DNA of 44,613 nt, from contig NZ_SMCO01000025.1 in the NCBI RefSeq assembly GCF_004346685.1, forward strand, positions 1-44,613, in the 5' to 3' direction. This document shows positions 1 to 9,904 of the stretch, in pieces. Positions within the stretch are counted from its first letter, which is position 1, and each line of letters starts with the position of its first letter. Source of the stretch: Sulfurirhabdus autotrophica (GTDB lineage: Bacteria > Pseudomonadota > Gammaproteobacteria > Burkholderiales > SMCO01). Below the pieces are notes generated by a model. That model saw nothing but the letters and a program-made list of their open reading frames with translations. It searched no databases and had not been told where the DNA came from. Made by a program: the position numbers and the translations under genes.

Positions 1-2024
1 GCGTTGCTGAGGGTGTTGAGGTCACCTCTGCGGTATTTGGGTGGGGTGGTGGTCGTGTCATCAGCCGTGTAGTAGGTGTAGCGGGTGATGTCGTTCACAT
101 CAGTACGTGGGCCATCGACGCTCTTGAGCAGGTTGACCAGGGTGTTGTCGGCACTGGTGGTGTAGCTGTAGGTCCAGGTGCGGGTCTTGCTGCTGGCGGT
201 GTCTTTGATTTCCTGGGTGAGGACGTTGCCGCTGGCGGGATCGTAAGTGATGCTGGTTTCGCGGCCGGGTTCGGTGATCTTGGTGGCCAGGCGCCAGGTG
301 GTGTGCCAGGAAGTCGAGGTCTTGCGGATCTCTCCACTATAGGAAGTAGCCGTCAGGGCAGTGGCGCAGTCAGCGGTACTTGCCAAGCCTTCGACGCGGG
401 CGGTTTCCAGATTGCGGCCCAGAGTGTCGTAAGCGTAGCAAGTTTTATGTTGATTGAAATCGGTGCGGCTGGATACGTTGCCGTTGGCGTCGTAGGTTAG
501 GGCACTGGAGGCAGCACTACAGCCGGAGCCGCCAAGTTGGTCGGTGCCGGTGCTTTTAGCGACACCTAATACAGTGGTGAAGTTATAGGTGTAGGCAGTT
601 TTAAGCGGGTCGGTGACGACAGTGCTGGTGGGATTGCCGGTGGCTGGGTCGGTATTGTAGGTGAGCTGGTAGTTGTCGATGCCTTGATTCAGGCTTGGAG
701 CGTGCTCTTCCTTGTATGCCCTGCCTTGGCTATCATACCAGTAGCTGGCAAAGCGGGTGCCAGGGTCGGCACTGTTGGCTTTTTCGGTGATACCAGTTAG
801 CGCATGTGGGAGATTGGCGTTGCCTGTCAGGGTTTGTTCGTTGTAGCTGTATTGGCGAATACTGCCGTCTGGGTAGGTGATACTGGTCAAATTAATGGTG
901 TCGTAGCCCCAGAGGTAGATGCCGTTCGCGGGATCGGTTAGCTTCGTGAGACGAATTATGGTGTTGGTTGAATCGTAACCCCAAGCAATATTGATCGCGC
1001 GGCCAGCAGCGTCAGTGATGCGAATAGGATAGCCCGCAGGTAAGGCAGTAGTCGTCAGGTTTCCGTTGGCATCGAGGATAACATTGCCGTCGCTGCCCGT
1101 ACTGTAAGTATAGGTCTGGGTCAGCCCGGCTCGATTGGTAAATGAGGTGCGTGCACCGTTGGCGTTGTAGGTTTCAACGACACCTTCACCGGTGGTGTAT
1201 TTCCAACCGGAGGCATTTGCTAATTGAACCAGGGTGTCGGTGATATCTTTGTCCGCTAACCAAGTGCCGTTGGTCAGGGTGAAGGTTATGACTTTACCGT
1301 CAGGACGATAAACTATACCTGTGCTGTCGATACGACCGCCGTAGCTCCAGCGCCATCCTCCGCCACCTTCTTGCTGGCTGTTGTAGGCACGTGTGAGTTG
1401 AAGCGGGAATGGACCTGTTCCGATATAGTCGATTTCTTGTAAAAATTTGTTGGCAGTGCCAAGGTAAATAGGATTGGGAGTGCTGGGTGAGGAGTCACAT
1501 GGGCACGATGTGCAGTGGTTTGCCCCAAGCAATTTGTCCTGCATTTTTTTTAGGTCAGTTAATATGCAAGCAGTTGGGCTTGTACTGTCCCAGTTGCCAT
1601 TTGCTTGGAAGTTAACTTGGTAGTTAGAGGGGCAGGTTTTATTCGTGCGGTATGACAATAAGGAAGTTTTCCTGCCATCGCAATACCAATCGACAGGACA
1701 AGTCGTTAACCAAGTGTTGTATTCGATATACTTTGGTGGCTCAACTGGCCAATATGTGCAAGCTCTTCCAAGATATGTATTGTTCTGATACTGCAAGCAG
1801 ATTGCCGGAAAATCGTTAATGTTATTAAGAATATATGGTGGCCATGAGCCAGGGGGGCTATAACCAGCATAATTATTCCATACACCATTAAATATGGTTG
1901 ATGTATATAAGGGGAGAGATTGTGATAAACCTTCATTTACCATTCCCAAGAAGCTAAAAAGCACTGCGATTATTGAGTATATTGGAAATTGATACGTCGC
2001 CTTCCGCCTACGTAGAAATATCAT
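1..2024 (-). CDS. RHS/YD-repeat secreted protein, N-terminal 674 residues (cut by window edge)
   Basis: The frame is open from an ATG at 2024 to the window edge, so the C-terminus is missing. Residues 1-30 look like a signal or anchor (basic MIFLRRRK, then a hydrophobic run). Residues 30-180 are Cys-rich. At about 183-225 there is a DUF6531-like RHS entry motif (FLQEIDYIGTGPFPLQLTRA...YNS). After it come YD-type repeats (WYDSQGR, LTYDANGN, AYDTLGR, ITYDPASGN). RHS proteins form large secreted or surface shells that often carry a variable toxic C-terminal domain; that end lies outside the window, so toxin function cannot be judged. The start overlaps the stop of the upstream small ORF by ATGA. 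It could also be a wall-associated protein without a toxin. Family assignment is firm. Confidence 0.88.
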   Translation of the reverse strand, partial: MIFLRRRKATYQFPIYSIIAVLFSFLGMVNEGLSQSLPLYTSTIFNGVWNNYAGYSPPGSWPPYILNNINDFPAICLQYQNNTYLGRACTYWPVEPPKYIEYNTWLTTCPVDWYCDGRKTSLLSYRTNKTCPSNYQVNFQANGNWDSTSPTACILTDLKKMQDKLLGANHCTSCPCDSSPSTPNPIYLGTANKFLQEIDYIGTGPFPLQLTRAYNSQQEGGGGWRWSYGGRIDSTGIVYRPDGKVITFTLTNGTWLADKDITDTLVQLANASGWKYTTGEGVVETYNANGARTSFTNRAGLTQTYTYSTGSDGNVILDANGNLTTTALPAGYPIRITDAAGRAINIAWGYDSTNTIIRLTKLTDPANGIYLWGYDTINLTSITYPDGSIRQYSYNEQTLTGNANLPHALTGITEKANSADPGTRFASYWYDSQGRAYKEEHAPSLNQGIDNYQLTYNTDPATGNPTSTVVTDPLKTAYTYNFTTVLGVAKSTGTDQLGGSGCSAASSALTYDANGNVSSRTDFNQHKTCYAYDTLGRNLETARVEGLASTADCATALTATSYSGEIRKTSTSWHTTWRLATKITEPGRETSITYDPASGNVLTQEIKDTASSKTRTWTYSYTTSADNTLVNLLKSVDGPRTDVNDITRYTYYTADDTTTTPPKYRRGDLNTLSN

Positions 2025-2275
2025 TTTAAAGGCAGCTCCCGAGAATGAGATACTAGCCAGTAAGTCCCACACTTAGCGAACAAACCTACACGAATTAAAG
2101 CCATTTTTGATTCTTTCTTTATCACTTGTAATACCTCAGCATAATTTGCAGTGCTTGAAAGTAATTCTTTATTTCGACAGGCTAATACCCACCCTTTAAC
2201 TATGAAATCGCCGTGCCAGAAGTACAAAAAACATACACAAAATAATAATGATTGCACTCTACTGAGCTGCACCAC
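2021..2275 (-). CDS. Small hypothetical protein (84 aa) upstream of the RHS gene
   Basis: GTG-started ORF whose TGA overlaps the RHS ATG (ATGA), a common sign of translational coupling. Residues 8-30 are hydrophobic and could be a signal or membrane anchor. The rest (about 30-84) is short and mixed, with a VLACRNKELL...AEVLQVIKKE...GTYWLV pattern that faintly recalls bacterial SH3-like domains; this is only an impression. No convincing ribosome binding site precedes the GTG. It may be a small partner of the RHS protein or a chance ORF. Confidence 0.4.
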   Translation of the reverse strand: MVQLSRVQSLLFCVCFLYFWHGDFIVKGWVLACRNKELLSSTANYAEVLQVIKKESKMALIRVGLFAKCGTYWLVSHSRELPLK

Positions 2276-2833
2276 TGCAACTGATATTGAAATAATCAGT
2301 TGCTCTTGTATTAGTTTGGGAGGGCACCCAATGCGCAGCTAATTGGTTTCTGCCTATGACGTTATTGTTTATTAATTTTATGACATTATTGTTTGCAGGT
2401 GGGTAATTGTCAATCAGAGAAGAAATGTATTGATCAGCCAAATAGAACTTCTTTAGCTTGCACACTTAGCCACTCAAGCGATTAAGTGGTTGCTATAGGA
2501 ATAATTTCGATAGCCTGTAGTTTGGCACCTAAATCCGGGAGTGCAGCCATGCGTTGAGGGTAGGGTTGAAGTATGAGAATGTTTGCTATATCACCTATAG
2601 CAGCAGGAAAGCAAGGCTAAATAAACAATGGGATTAAGACAGGAATAAAAAGGTTTGGAAGTGTATTTGAATACTTCCAAATGTTGTTTCGGTCAGGCAG
2701 CTCCGGTTCCTTCACTACGCATTTTCATCTCCTTCATCATAACGATTGTTGTATCTTCATCAGATTCATGATGTAGAAACCCTACACAGTTTAATGCTAG
2801 TTATCAATGGTGTCGTGGCTGCCTAAGCCATGG
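2276..2833. other. Intergenic region between the RHS locus and creA
   Basis: About 560 bases without a supported gene. Short ORFs here have no family resemblance, ribosome binding site or conserved context. The only clear element is the stem-loop at 2654-2681. The RHS-side promoter should lie at the left end, but I see no convincing -35/-10 pair. Confidence 0.6.
2654..2681 (-). terminator. Stem-loop followed by T-run on the minus strand, likely creA terminator
   Basis: Perfect 9-bp arms (TTTGGAAGT / ACTTCCAAA) around a 10-nt loop. Read on the minus strand the hairpin is followed by CCTTTTTATT, the layout of an intrinsic terminator. It lies about 150 bases past the creA stop codon. Confidence 0.6.
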
Positions 2834-3307
2834 CTACGGCCTTTCGCCCCAAGGCATGATAGGGACGGTGGATATGCTGTTTGCCGGCGCACCTTCGATC
2901 AGTTTGCGGCTGATCGCCAGGTAGACAAGGGTTCTATTTGCTTGATCCCACATGCGCACGATGCGGGTTTCCTTAAAAAGGATGGATGTATCTTCTGTAA
3001 AAACGGTTTCTTCCTTAGGCATCTTTGCCGGCAAGGTGATTGGTCCTGTCTGGCGACAAGCAAGCGAGAATTGCGAGGGATCCTGAGCGAGGCCGAGTGA
3101 GCCGGATACGCCACCTGTCTTGGCTTGACTGACGTGACAGGTAACGCCTGGTATTTTGGGATCATTGAATGCTTCAACGCAAACTTTGTGGTTGGCCCCA
3201 ATGAGCTTCCACGCAGTGGTAACGCATCCGATATTGTCGGCTTTGACAGGCATGGCAGTGAGTAGCAGGCTGGTAGCCAAAAAGCGTAAGGTTGAGATCA
3301 TTTTCAT
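2834..3307 (-). CDS. creA: CreA family exported protein
   Basis: 157 aa, the usual length of E. coli CreA. A cleavable signal peptide (basic MKMISTLR, hydrophobic core, cut near PVKA-D, about residue 23) predicts a periplasmic location. The mature part carries CreA landmarks: IGCVTTAWKLIGANHKVCVEAF, the AKTGGVSGSLGLAQD block, a middle CRQTGPI, and a C-terminal YLAISRKLIEGAPAN...ISTVPIMPW. CreA's biochemical role is not established. An ATG three codons in is an alternative start; neither has a clear ribosome binding site. Monocistronic, with a hairpin downstream. Family call is secure. Confidence 0.92.
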   Translation of the reverse strand: MKMISTLRFLATSLLLTAMPVKADNIGCVTTAWKLIGANHKVCVEAFNDPKIPGVTCHVSQAKTGGVSGSLGLAQDPSQFSLACRQTGPITLPAKMPKEETVFTEDTSILFKETRIVRMWDQANRTLVYLAISRKLIEGAPANSISTVPIMPWGERP

Positions 3308-3785
3308 AGGGTTAGCTATTAATGTACAGTTAATTTTTGGATCATGAACTGGAGCTTATCACAGCAGAAGAGGATATCAGCAATATTTTTGCTGTTTATT
3401 TTCAATAAAACATTTGTTAACTAGATGAAAAATATCTTACATATTGTAATAAACTACAGTTAATAACGAATAGTATAGCTAACATAATAAATATCAATTT
3501 ATATATCACTATGTTTATATGTTATTAAAATATTTATAACATATAAACATAGTGTTACAAAATAGCATTAATAAATAAAAGTAAATATATATTAATCTTT
3601 ATTCATAATATTCAAAATGATGAAGATAGTTATTTTAAATATTATAAAAAATTACAAATATTAATATATTTTTATTGTTATTATAAATAAGATGATAAAT
3701 AATATCGTGACATATCAACTTTTCGTAAATGCAATCAAATTTCCAGAAAACGCTCATTCTGAAACCCAAATCGGGAGTGAAGCAA
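3308..3785. other. Very AT-rich divergent intergenic region
   Basis: Between creA and the forward gene at 3786; positions 3400-3710 are almost all A and T. No gene was found. It holds a perfect inverted repeat (3507-3554) and presumably both promoters, but the composition makes -10-like boxes meaningless. The ORF beginning at 3729 is an upstream extension of the next gene without its own ribosome binding site. Confidence 0.6.
3507..3554. repeat. Perfect 19-bp inverted repeat, 10-nt spacer
   Basis: Left arm 3507-3525 (CACTATGTTTATATGTTAT) and right arm 3536-3554 are exact reverse complements. It is long for chance even in AT-rich DNA, and it sits between divergent genes rather than after a gene. 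It could be a regulator site, a cruciform or a remnant of a mobile element end. No T-run supports a terminator. Confidence 0.75.
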
Positions 3786-4232
3786 ATGAAAGAAGATCAA
3801 TTGGCTGAGAAACTTAACGATCTGATACCAAAATCTCTAGACAACATTATTCGTCAGAACCGAGAGATGGCGGAATTGAGACTGGCCACAGATGCGGAAA
3901 TTAGCGCCATTGAAAAAAATATTCAAGGCCAGGATATGGTGAAAGATGCCATCAATGATTGGCGGCTGATATCACTTTGTGTGAAGACGTTGAATTTGTC
4001 ACAGGTGCTACTGTTGGGAAAAAGTGAACAAGAAAAATGCCCATGGATTACCTCACAAGTTATTTCCGTCGATTTTGGGCGCGGTCTTGTATATACAAAA
4101 AGTGGCTCACTTTACAAATTGTTGAACCGTGGCGAAGGTGAGCCACCCAGTGAAGACCTGATCAGGATTTGCGCGGCGCTGCATTTGTGGGGAAGCGGCC
4201 CATTACTTGGCGTGCCTCACTTTTTTGACTGA
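3786..4232 (+). CDS. Conserved-looking hypothetical protein (148 aa)
   Basis: The ATG at 3786 is chosen over the longer frame from 3729 because GGGAGTG lies about 8 bases before it. Residues 1-60 are charged and helical, possibly a short coiled coil (KEDQLAEKLNDLIPKS...AEISAIEKNIQGQD). The C-terminal 60 residues look like a compact domain, with VDFGRGLVYTKSGSLYKLL, then RICAALHLWGSG and LGVPHFF. No catalytic motif is evident and I do not recognise a named family. No signal peptide, so cytoplasmic. It stands alone downstream of the AT-rich palindrome region and 168 bases before an orphan antitoxin. Function unknown. Confidence 0.7.
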   Translation: MKEDQLAEKLNDLIPKSLDNIIRQNREMAELRLATDAEISAIEKNIQGQDMVKDAINDWRLISLCVKTLNLSQVLLLGKSEQEKCPWITSQVISVDFGRGLVYTKSGSLYKLLNRGEGEPPSEDLIRICAALHLWGSGPLLGVPHFFD

Positions 4233-4400
4233 TTACTATGGGTGCGGCTTGTGGCCAACAAGAGTTTTTCAATGATACTGGTAATGAAGAACAATTCTGA
4301 TGATTTTCATTTTTTCTTGTACTTATAAGATGATTCAATTGGCTGGCAGATTTGGTCTAGAATGGGTAACACGTTATGCTTACCAGATAGGAAAAAGGCC

Positions 4401-4646
4401 GTGAATATTAGAGTTGGATCCTACGAAGCAAAGATGAAATTACCGGAACTCTTGCGCGGAGTACAACTTGGCAATCGCTATACGATTATCCTCAGAGGTA
4501 AGCCAGTAGCAGAGTTGATTCCCTTGATCGGGTCAAAAAATAAAAATGTTGCCGAAGCAGTTGCAAAAATGCATCGGTTTATGGATTCACACGCTTCAAT
4601 TTTCGGGGTTGATACAAAAGCTTTGATTGATGATGGACGTGACTGA
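4401..4646 (+). CDS. Phd/YefM-type antitoxin, orphan
   Basis: The GTG at 4401 is preceded by AGGAAAAAGG at good spacing; an upstream ATG at 4362 lacks this. The 81-residue protein starts VNIRVGSYEAKMKLPELLRGV and continues RYTIILRGKPVAELIPL, the prevent-host-death DNA-binding fold. A helical tail (AVAKMHRFMDSH...VDTKALIDDGRD) is the usual toxin-binding part. Such antitoxins normally repress their own operon and neutralise a VapC/PIN or RelE toxin encoded next door. Here no toxin ORF follows: the frames from 4647 to 4830 are closed. It may be a leftover or may act in trans. Family assignment is strong. Confidence 0.85.
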   Translation: MNIRVGSYEAKMKLPELLRGVQLGNRYTIILRGKPVAELIPLIGSKNKNVAEAVAKMHRFMDSHASIFGVDTKALIDDGRD

Positions 4647-4830
4647 TGGCAAACTGCTTACAGCGATAGCTTGTTCACTACCAATTGGGAGTTAGTTATA
4701 GCCGTTATCAAGCAATCCTCGACATAGCAGTTATGCAACTACCTGAAAATCCCCGAAACTTATCCCTTGTTTGATTACAATCTCCCACTGGGTCGTCGTA
4801 CTGAAAAAAGTTAATTTCCTAGTTATTCAA

Positions 4831-4911
4831 TCAAGGTTCAAGCTTACATAGATAGGCGGTTGGCTCCGCGGCCGTCCACAGCAAAAGATGCGTGTCTAAC
4901 AACAGCTTCAT
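4831..4911 (-). pseudogene. Truncated VapC (PIN-domain) toxin remnant
   Basis: Starts ATG at 4911 and reads MKLLLDTHLLLWTAAEP, the typical VapC N-terminus with the first PIN acidic residue (Asp6). It loses similarity after about 17 codons and stops at codon 27 (TGA 4831-4833). PIN toxins are usually about 130 aa, so about 80% of the gene, including the other acidic metal ligands, is gone. The ATG overlaps the original stop of the adjacent antitoxin by ATGA. Non-functional. Confidence 0.8.
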
Positions 4912-5151
4912 GTGTCACTACCAAAGATTCGTTCGATTTAGCATCACCTATTTGGCCAAAGCCATCGGGAACGGTATTCTGTCCGACAATAAAACCTAGT
5001 CGATTCACCTGCCCTGATTCCGGAGAGCTCAATGGCATGACCTTGACTAGCGGTTTACCCGATTTTTCAATGATGAATGCTCACCCTTGGAAGCCTGTTC
5101 AATCAGCCGCGATAAATGCGTCGGGGCTTTGTGGATGTTAATGGTATGCAT
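4908..5151 (-). pseudogene. Frameshifted Phd-type antitoxin, partner of the VapC remnant
   Basis: The antitoxin is readable in three frames. ATG 5151 gives MHTINIHKAPTHLSRLIEQA..KGE. After a one-base loss near 5079, it reads FIIEKSGKPLVKVMPL and RLGFIVGQNTVPDGF. After a second one-base loss near 4938, it reads IERIFGSDT and stops at TGA 4908-4910, overlapping vapC. The pieces are in order and match a Phd antitoxin of about 80 aa (the E-P-F-I-I...GKPLVKV and GF..GQ..VPD.F blocks). The intact-looking 64-aa ORF inside it is only the middle piece. Two frameshifts plus a truncated toxin indicate a dead locus. Confidence 0.82.
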
Positions 5152-5242
5152 GGGGATATTAAATTTTCCCCATGTGCTGATTCTCTTTATTGTATTTTTG
5201 CGTTATTCCTTACCTATGATACCTTTCAGCCACGTTCAATCA

Positions 5243-5272
5243 TTTACATATTTCAGTAAATTAAGGTATATT
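5243..5272 (+). promoter_or_regulatory. Sigma-70-type promoter for the riboswitch-led gene
   Basis: TTTACA (5243-5248) and TATATT (5267-5272) are 18 bases apart and sit just before the riboswitch aptamer, so transcription would start near 5279. Confidence 0.55.
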
Positions 5273-5284
5273 CGCCAAATCTGT

Positions 5285-5365
5285 TAAAGGTAAACCCGGG
5301 CGAAAGACGGGCACGCAAAGTTACGGGTCTAAAGAGCGGAAACTCTAAGGCTGCGGGTCTACCAT
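5285..5365 (+). promoter_or_regulatory. GEMM-I (c-di-GMP class I) riboswitch aptamer
   Basis: The conserved core is present in order: AAAGGTAAACC, a stem capped by a GAAA tetraloop (CCCGGGCGAAAGACGGG), the invariant CACGCAAAG, then GGGTCTAAAG with a second hairpin (GAGCGGAAACTC), AAGGCTGC and the closing GGGTCTACC. GGTA (5289-5292) and TACC (5360-5363) can form P1. By hand alignment to the Vibrio Vc2 aptamer, the ligand-contacting G of the AGG-AAA segment is a G, which favours c-di-GMP over cGAMP. A promoter lies just upstream and a gene for an exported protein downstream. Confidence 0.87.
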
Positions 5366-5410
5366 AGAAAGGTACAGACTGCTGCCTAAGAATAGGTCGC
5401 TCGCTATTCT
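5349..5410 (+). promoter_or_regulatory. Probable riboswitch expression platform (competing hairpins)
   Basis: The 3' strand of P1 (GGGTCTACC) can instead pair with GGTACAGACTGCTGCC (5371-5386) in a strong imperfect hairpin spanning 5349-5386. Directly after it, AGAATAG / CTATTCT (5389-5410) forms a second hairpin without a good T-run. The mutual exclusion of P1 and the first hairpin is visible; whether it controls termination, and in which direction, is inference. Confidence 0.45.
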
Positions 5411-5551
5411 CTCAAGTCTCATTGTTTACCCCTACCTGATCACAATGCTTGCGCTAGTTTGCACTAGCCAGCGTTACCGAAAACCCAATTTGCAGAATAC
5501 GTTATACGACAAAAGAAAAACACTGCAAGCAACATAAAAGGCATTAAAAAA

Positions 5552-6697
5552 ATGAATAAATTTACCCTAGTCACTCTCACATGGCTAGCCAGTGCTCTTC
5601 CAGCCCAGGCTGATATTACTGACCTGACTGCTGAAACTACGAGCTACAAAACCACCTATGCGGTTTACGATATCAAGCCAGAAAGCTTAGATCCAGCAGT
5701 CATTGAAAAAGCTGTACTGAACGCTATTCGAACCTACGCGCAAAATGCACAGGTTGGCCATAGTATTCCCCCTGCCACACTCCCAGTAGTAGCAGCAAAA
5801 ATGTCCTTTACAAAAAATCCAAGAATGAATGCCCAAGTACCACAATGTGATGGGGAAATTTTTCAAATAACGGCGAGTGATAATAGCTTTGCCAGTAGTG
5901 GTGAAAAAACGAAATCCGTTGCATGCCTCTTCCCTTATAAGGACGGCTACAGGCTTAACTACTATGCGGCATATGGCCAGATGAGTGGCGGTGCCAATAC
6001 CAATATTCTGGGCGCCATGCTGGCACGTGCAGTAGGGGTTGGTGATTCAAGTAAGTTCATTGCCAAAACTCTTGAACGTATCGAAGAAAACCTCAAGGAA
6101 CAAGGTACAACCCCTCAATTAATTCAGCTCTATCCCAAAATTGAAGGTAAGCAGGTCACTCCCATGGAAGACCCAGTTCAGCCTATAGCACAAGCTGCTC
6201 CTGTAACAAACGCACCATTGTCACAGCCAGCGCCAACACAGGGATCTGCTATGAACAACATGGCTCCCATGAATGCCTACAACCCCATGGCTCTGATGAA
6301 TTCCCCACTCACTGCAAATCTTTCCCCAGCAGACCGAGCTAAGCTTGCCGAAGCAATGACACAGCAAAAAGCCATGATGAATAATTATTATGGCAAGGCG
6401 CAAGCGGCACCTGAAACAGTTACCCCTCAACCGCAGACACCACAGAAACTCAGTCCGTTACAAGCTAGGAAAGAGTTGACTTCCATTGGCATGGGTTATG
6501 CAAATGCCGATCAGTTCTTTGAGGCTGTTCAACGTAACGACAAACTTGCGGTGGAACTCTTTATCGCAGCGCAAAGCATTGACCTTAATAGCGTGAAAGA
6601 CAAGAAAGGCCAGACCCCTTTGCAAGTAGCTGCACACCAAGGTGCCGAACAAGGTTCGATAGCACAAATGCTACGGGATGCTGGCGAACAGAAATAA
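5552..6697 (+). CDS. Exported protein with C-terminal ankyrin-like repeat, under riboswitch control
   Basis: 381 aa. A signal peptide (MNKFTLVTLTWLASALPAQA, cut before D21) sends it to the periplasm or beyond. Residues 25-205 form a globular part with two Cys (QCDGEIF, SVACLF) that could make a disulfide. Residues 215-310 are low-complexity, rich in Pro, Ala, Gln and Met (linker). The C-terminal 75 residues read like one ankyrin repeat (KDKKGQTPLQVAAHQGAE...MLRDAG). No enzyme motif seen. The weak ribosome site (AAAAGG, 9 bases off) follows a 160-base gap after the GEMM aptamer, which suggests that c-di-GMP level sets its expression, for example with surface attachment. Exact function unknown. 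Confidence 0.8.
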   Translation: MNKFTLVTLTWLASALPAQADITDLTAETTSYKTTYAVYDIKPESLDPAVIEKAVLNAIRTYAQNAQVGHSIPPATLPVVAAKMSFTKNPRMNAQVPQCDGEIFQITASDNSFASSGEKTKSVACLFPYKDGYRLNYYAAYGQMSGGANTNILGAMLARAVGVGDSSKFIAKTLERIEENLKEQGTTPQLIQLYPKIEGKQVTPMEDPVQPIAQAAPVTNAPLSQPAPTQGSAMNNMAPMNAYNPMALMNSPLTANLSPADRAKLAEAMTQQKAMMNNYYGKAQAAPETVTPQPQTPQKLSPLQARKELTSIGMGYANADQFFEAVQRNDKLAVELFIAAQSIDLNSVKDKKGQTPLQVAAHQGAEQGSIAQMLRDAGEQK

Positions 6698-7163
6698 GTT
6701 TTGTATGATATCCATGGGGATATAAAACGGGAACATGCTGATTTGTTCCCGACCACAAAAAAAAATAAATCTTCATGTGGCAATTTCTAAACTCGTCAGC
6801 ACAATTACCTATTCAACTCCTCATGAATATTTGACATTGATGTGCTTTAAGAAATGTTAATGTTGCACCATCAAGTAGATGGTGATGTCGGCGAGATTAA
6901 ATATATTCAACTATTTTTATGTTGATATTAGCAGAATGCATTTTTTAGTTTGCGTTGTTCAAAAGTTTATTATCTTTGTTAAGGTAAGAAGGTCAGTAAT
7001 ATCCTAACTTGTTCAAGACTTTTCCAAACAGGGATTGAAGATATTGTTTTGTAACTAGTTGAATATTGAAGTAGAGTGTTCAAAGCATTATTATTGACAA
7101 ACATTTGTTGTAGATAGAAAGCTGTATTAAAAAGCCCGGCATAGCCGGGCTTTTTAATTGTGA
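6698..7163. other. Intergenic region between converging genes
   Basis: No supported gene. A perfect 8-bp hairpin (CGGGAACA / TGTTCCCG, 6728-6751) follows the ankyrin gene by 30 bases, flanked by A-runs on both sides, and may end transcripts. A 7-bp hairpin (CACCATC / GATGGTG, 6866-6884) has no obvious role. The katG terminator lies at the right end. The rest is plain AT-rich DNA. Confidence 0.6.
7129..7155. terminator. Bidirectional intrinsic terminator, 3' of katG
   Basis: Perfect 12-bp arms (AAAAAGCCCGGC / GCCGGGCTTTTT) with a 3-base loop, nine bases past the katG stop. A-run and T-run on either side let it work in both directions. Confidence 0.92.
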
Positions 7164-9756
<2,593 letters not shown>

Positions 9757-9904
9757 AGTTAGTTCTCATCCGGAAACGCTATACCCCTCTCCCCTTGTGG
9801 GAGAGGGTTGGGGAGAGGGGTTAAATTTCCAGGAGTTACCACCCTCCCTGGCCCTCCCCCATCAAGGGGGAGGGAAGAAAGATGTTTCCGGATGGGAACT
9901 AGTT
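9757..9904. mobile_element. MITE-like palindromic repeat with 5-bp target duplication
   Basis: 148 bp. The terminal 21 bases match as an inverted repeat at 18 positions (core TTCTCATCCGGAAAC / GTTTCCGGATGGGAA). The interior has two further palindromes built on CCCCTCTCCCC...GGGAGAGGGG and CCCTCCCC...GGGGGAGGG. The element is flanked on both sides by AAATG (9752-9756, 9905-9909), consistent with a target-site duplication. It codes for nothing, so it would need a transposase supplied in trans. Its right end overlaps the ABC exporter gene and supplies that gene's TAG. Confidence 0.72.

Noticed and set aside
1-1900. Tandem DNA repeats or CRISPR-like array
   Set aside because: The recurring motifs are degenerate YD protein repeats of the RHS gene; there is no regular repeat-spacer pattern.
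2834-3100. Forward ORF of 97 aa over the creA gene, and the second minus-strand frame there
   Set aside because: Both are shadows; creA has a signal peptide and clear family motifs, the others have neither.
4647-4830. VapC toxin after the forward antitoxin
   Set aside because: All frames are short or closed and no PIN motif could be read.
4844-5038. Free-standing 64-aa gene
   Set aside because: It is the middle piece of the frameshifted antitoxin.
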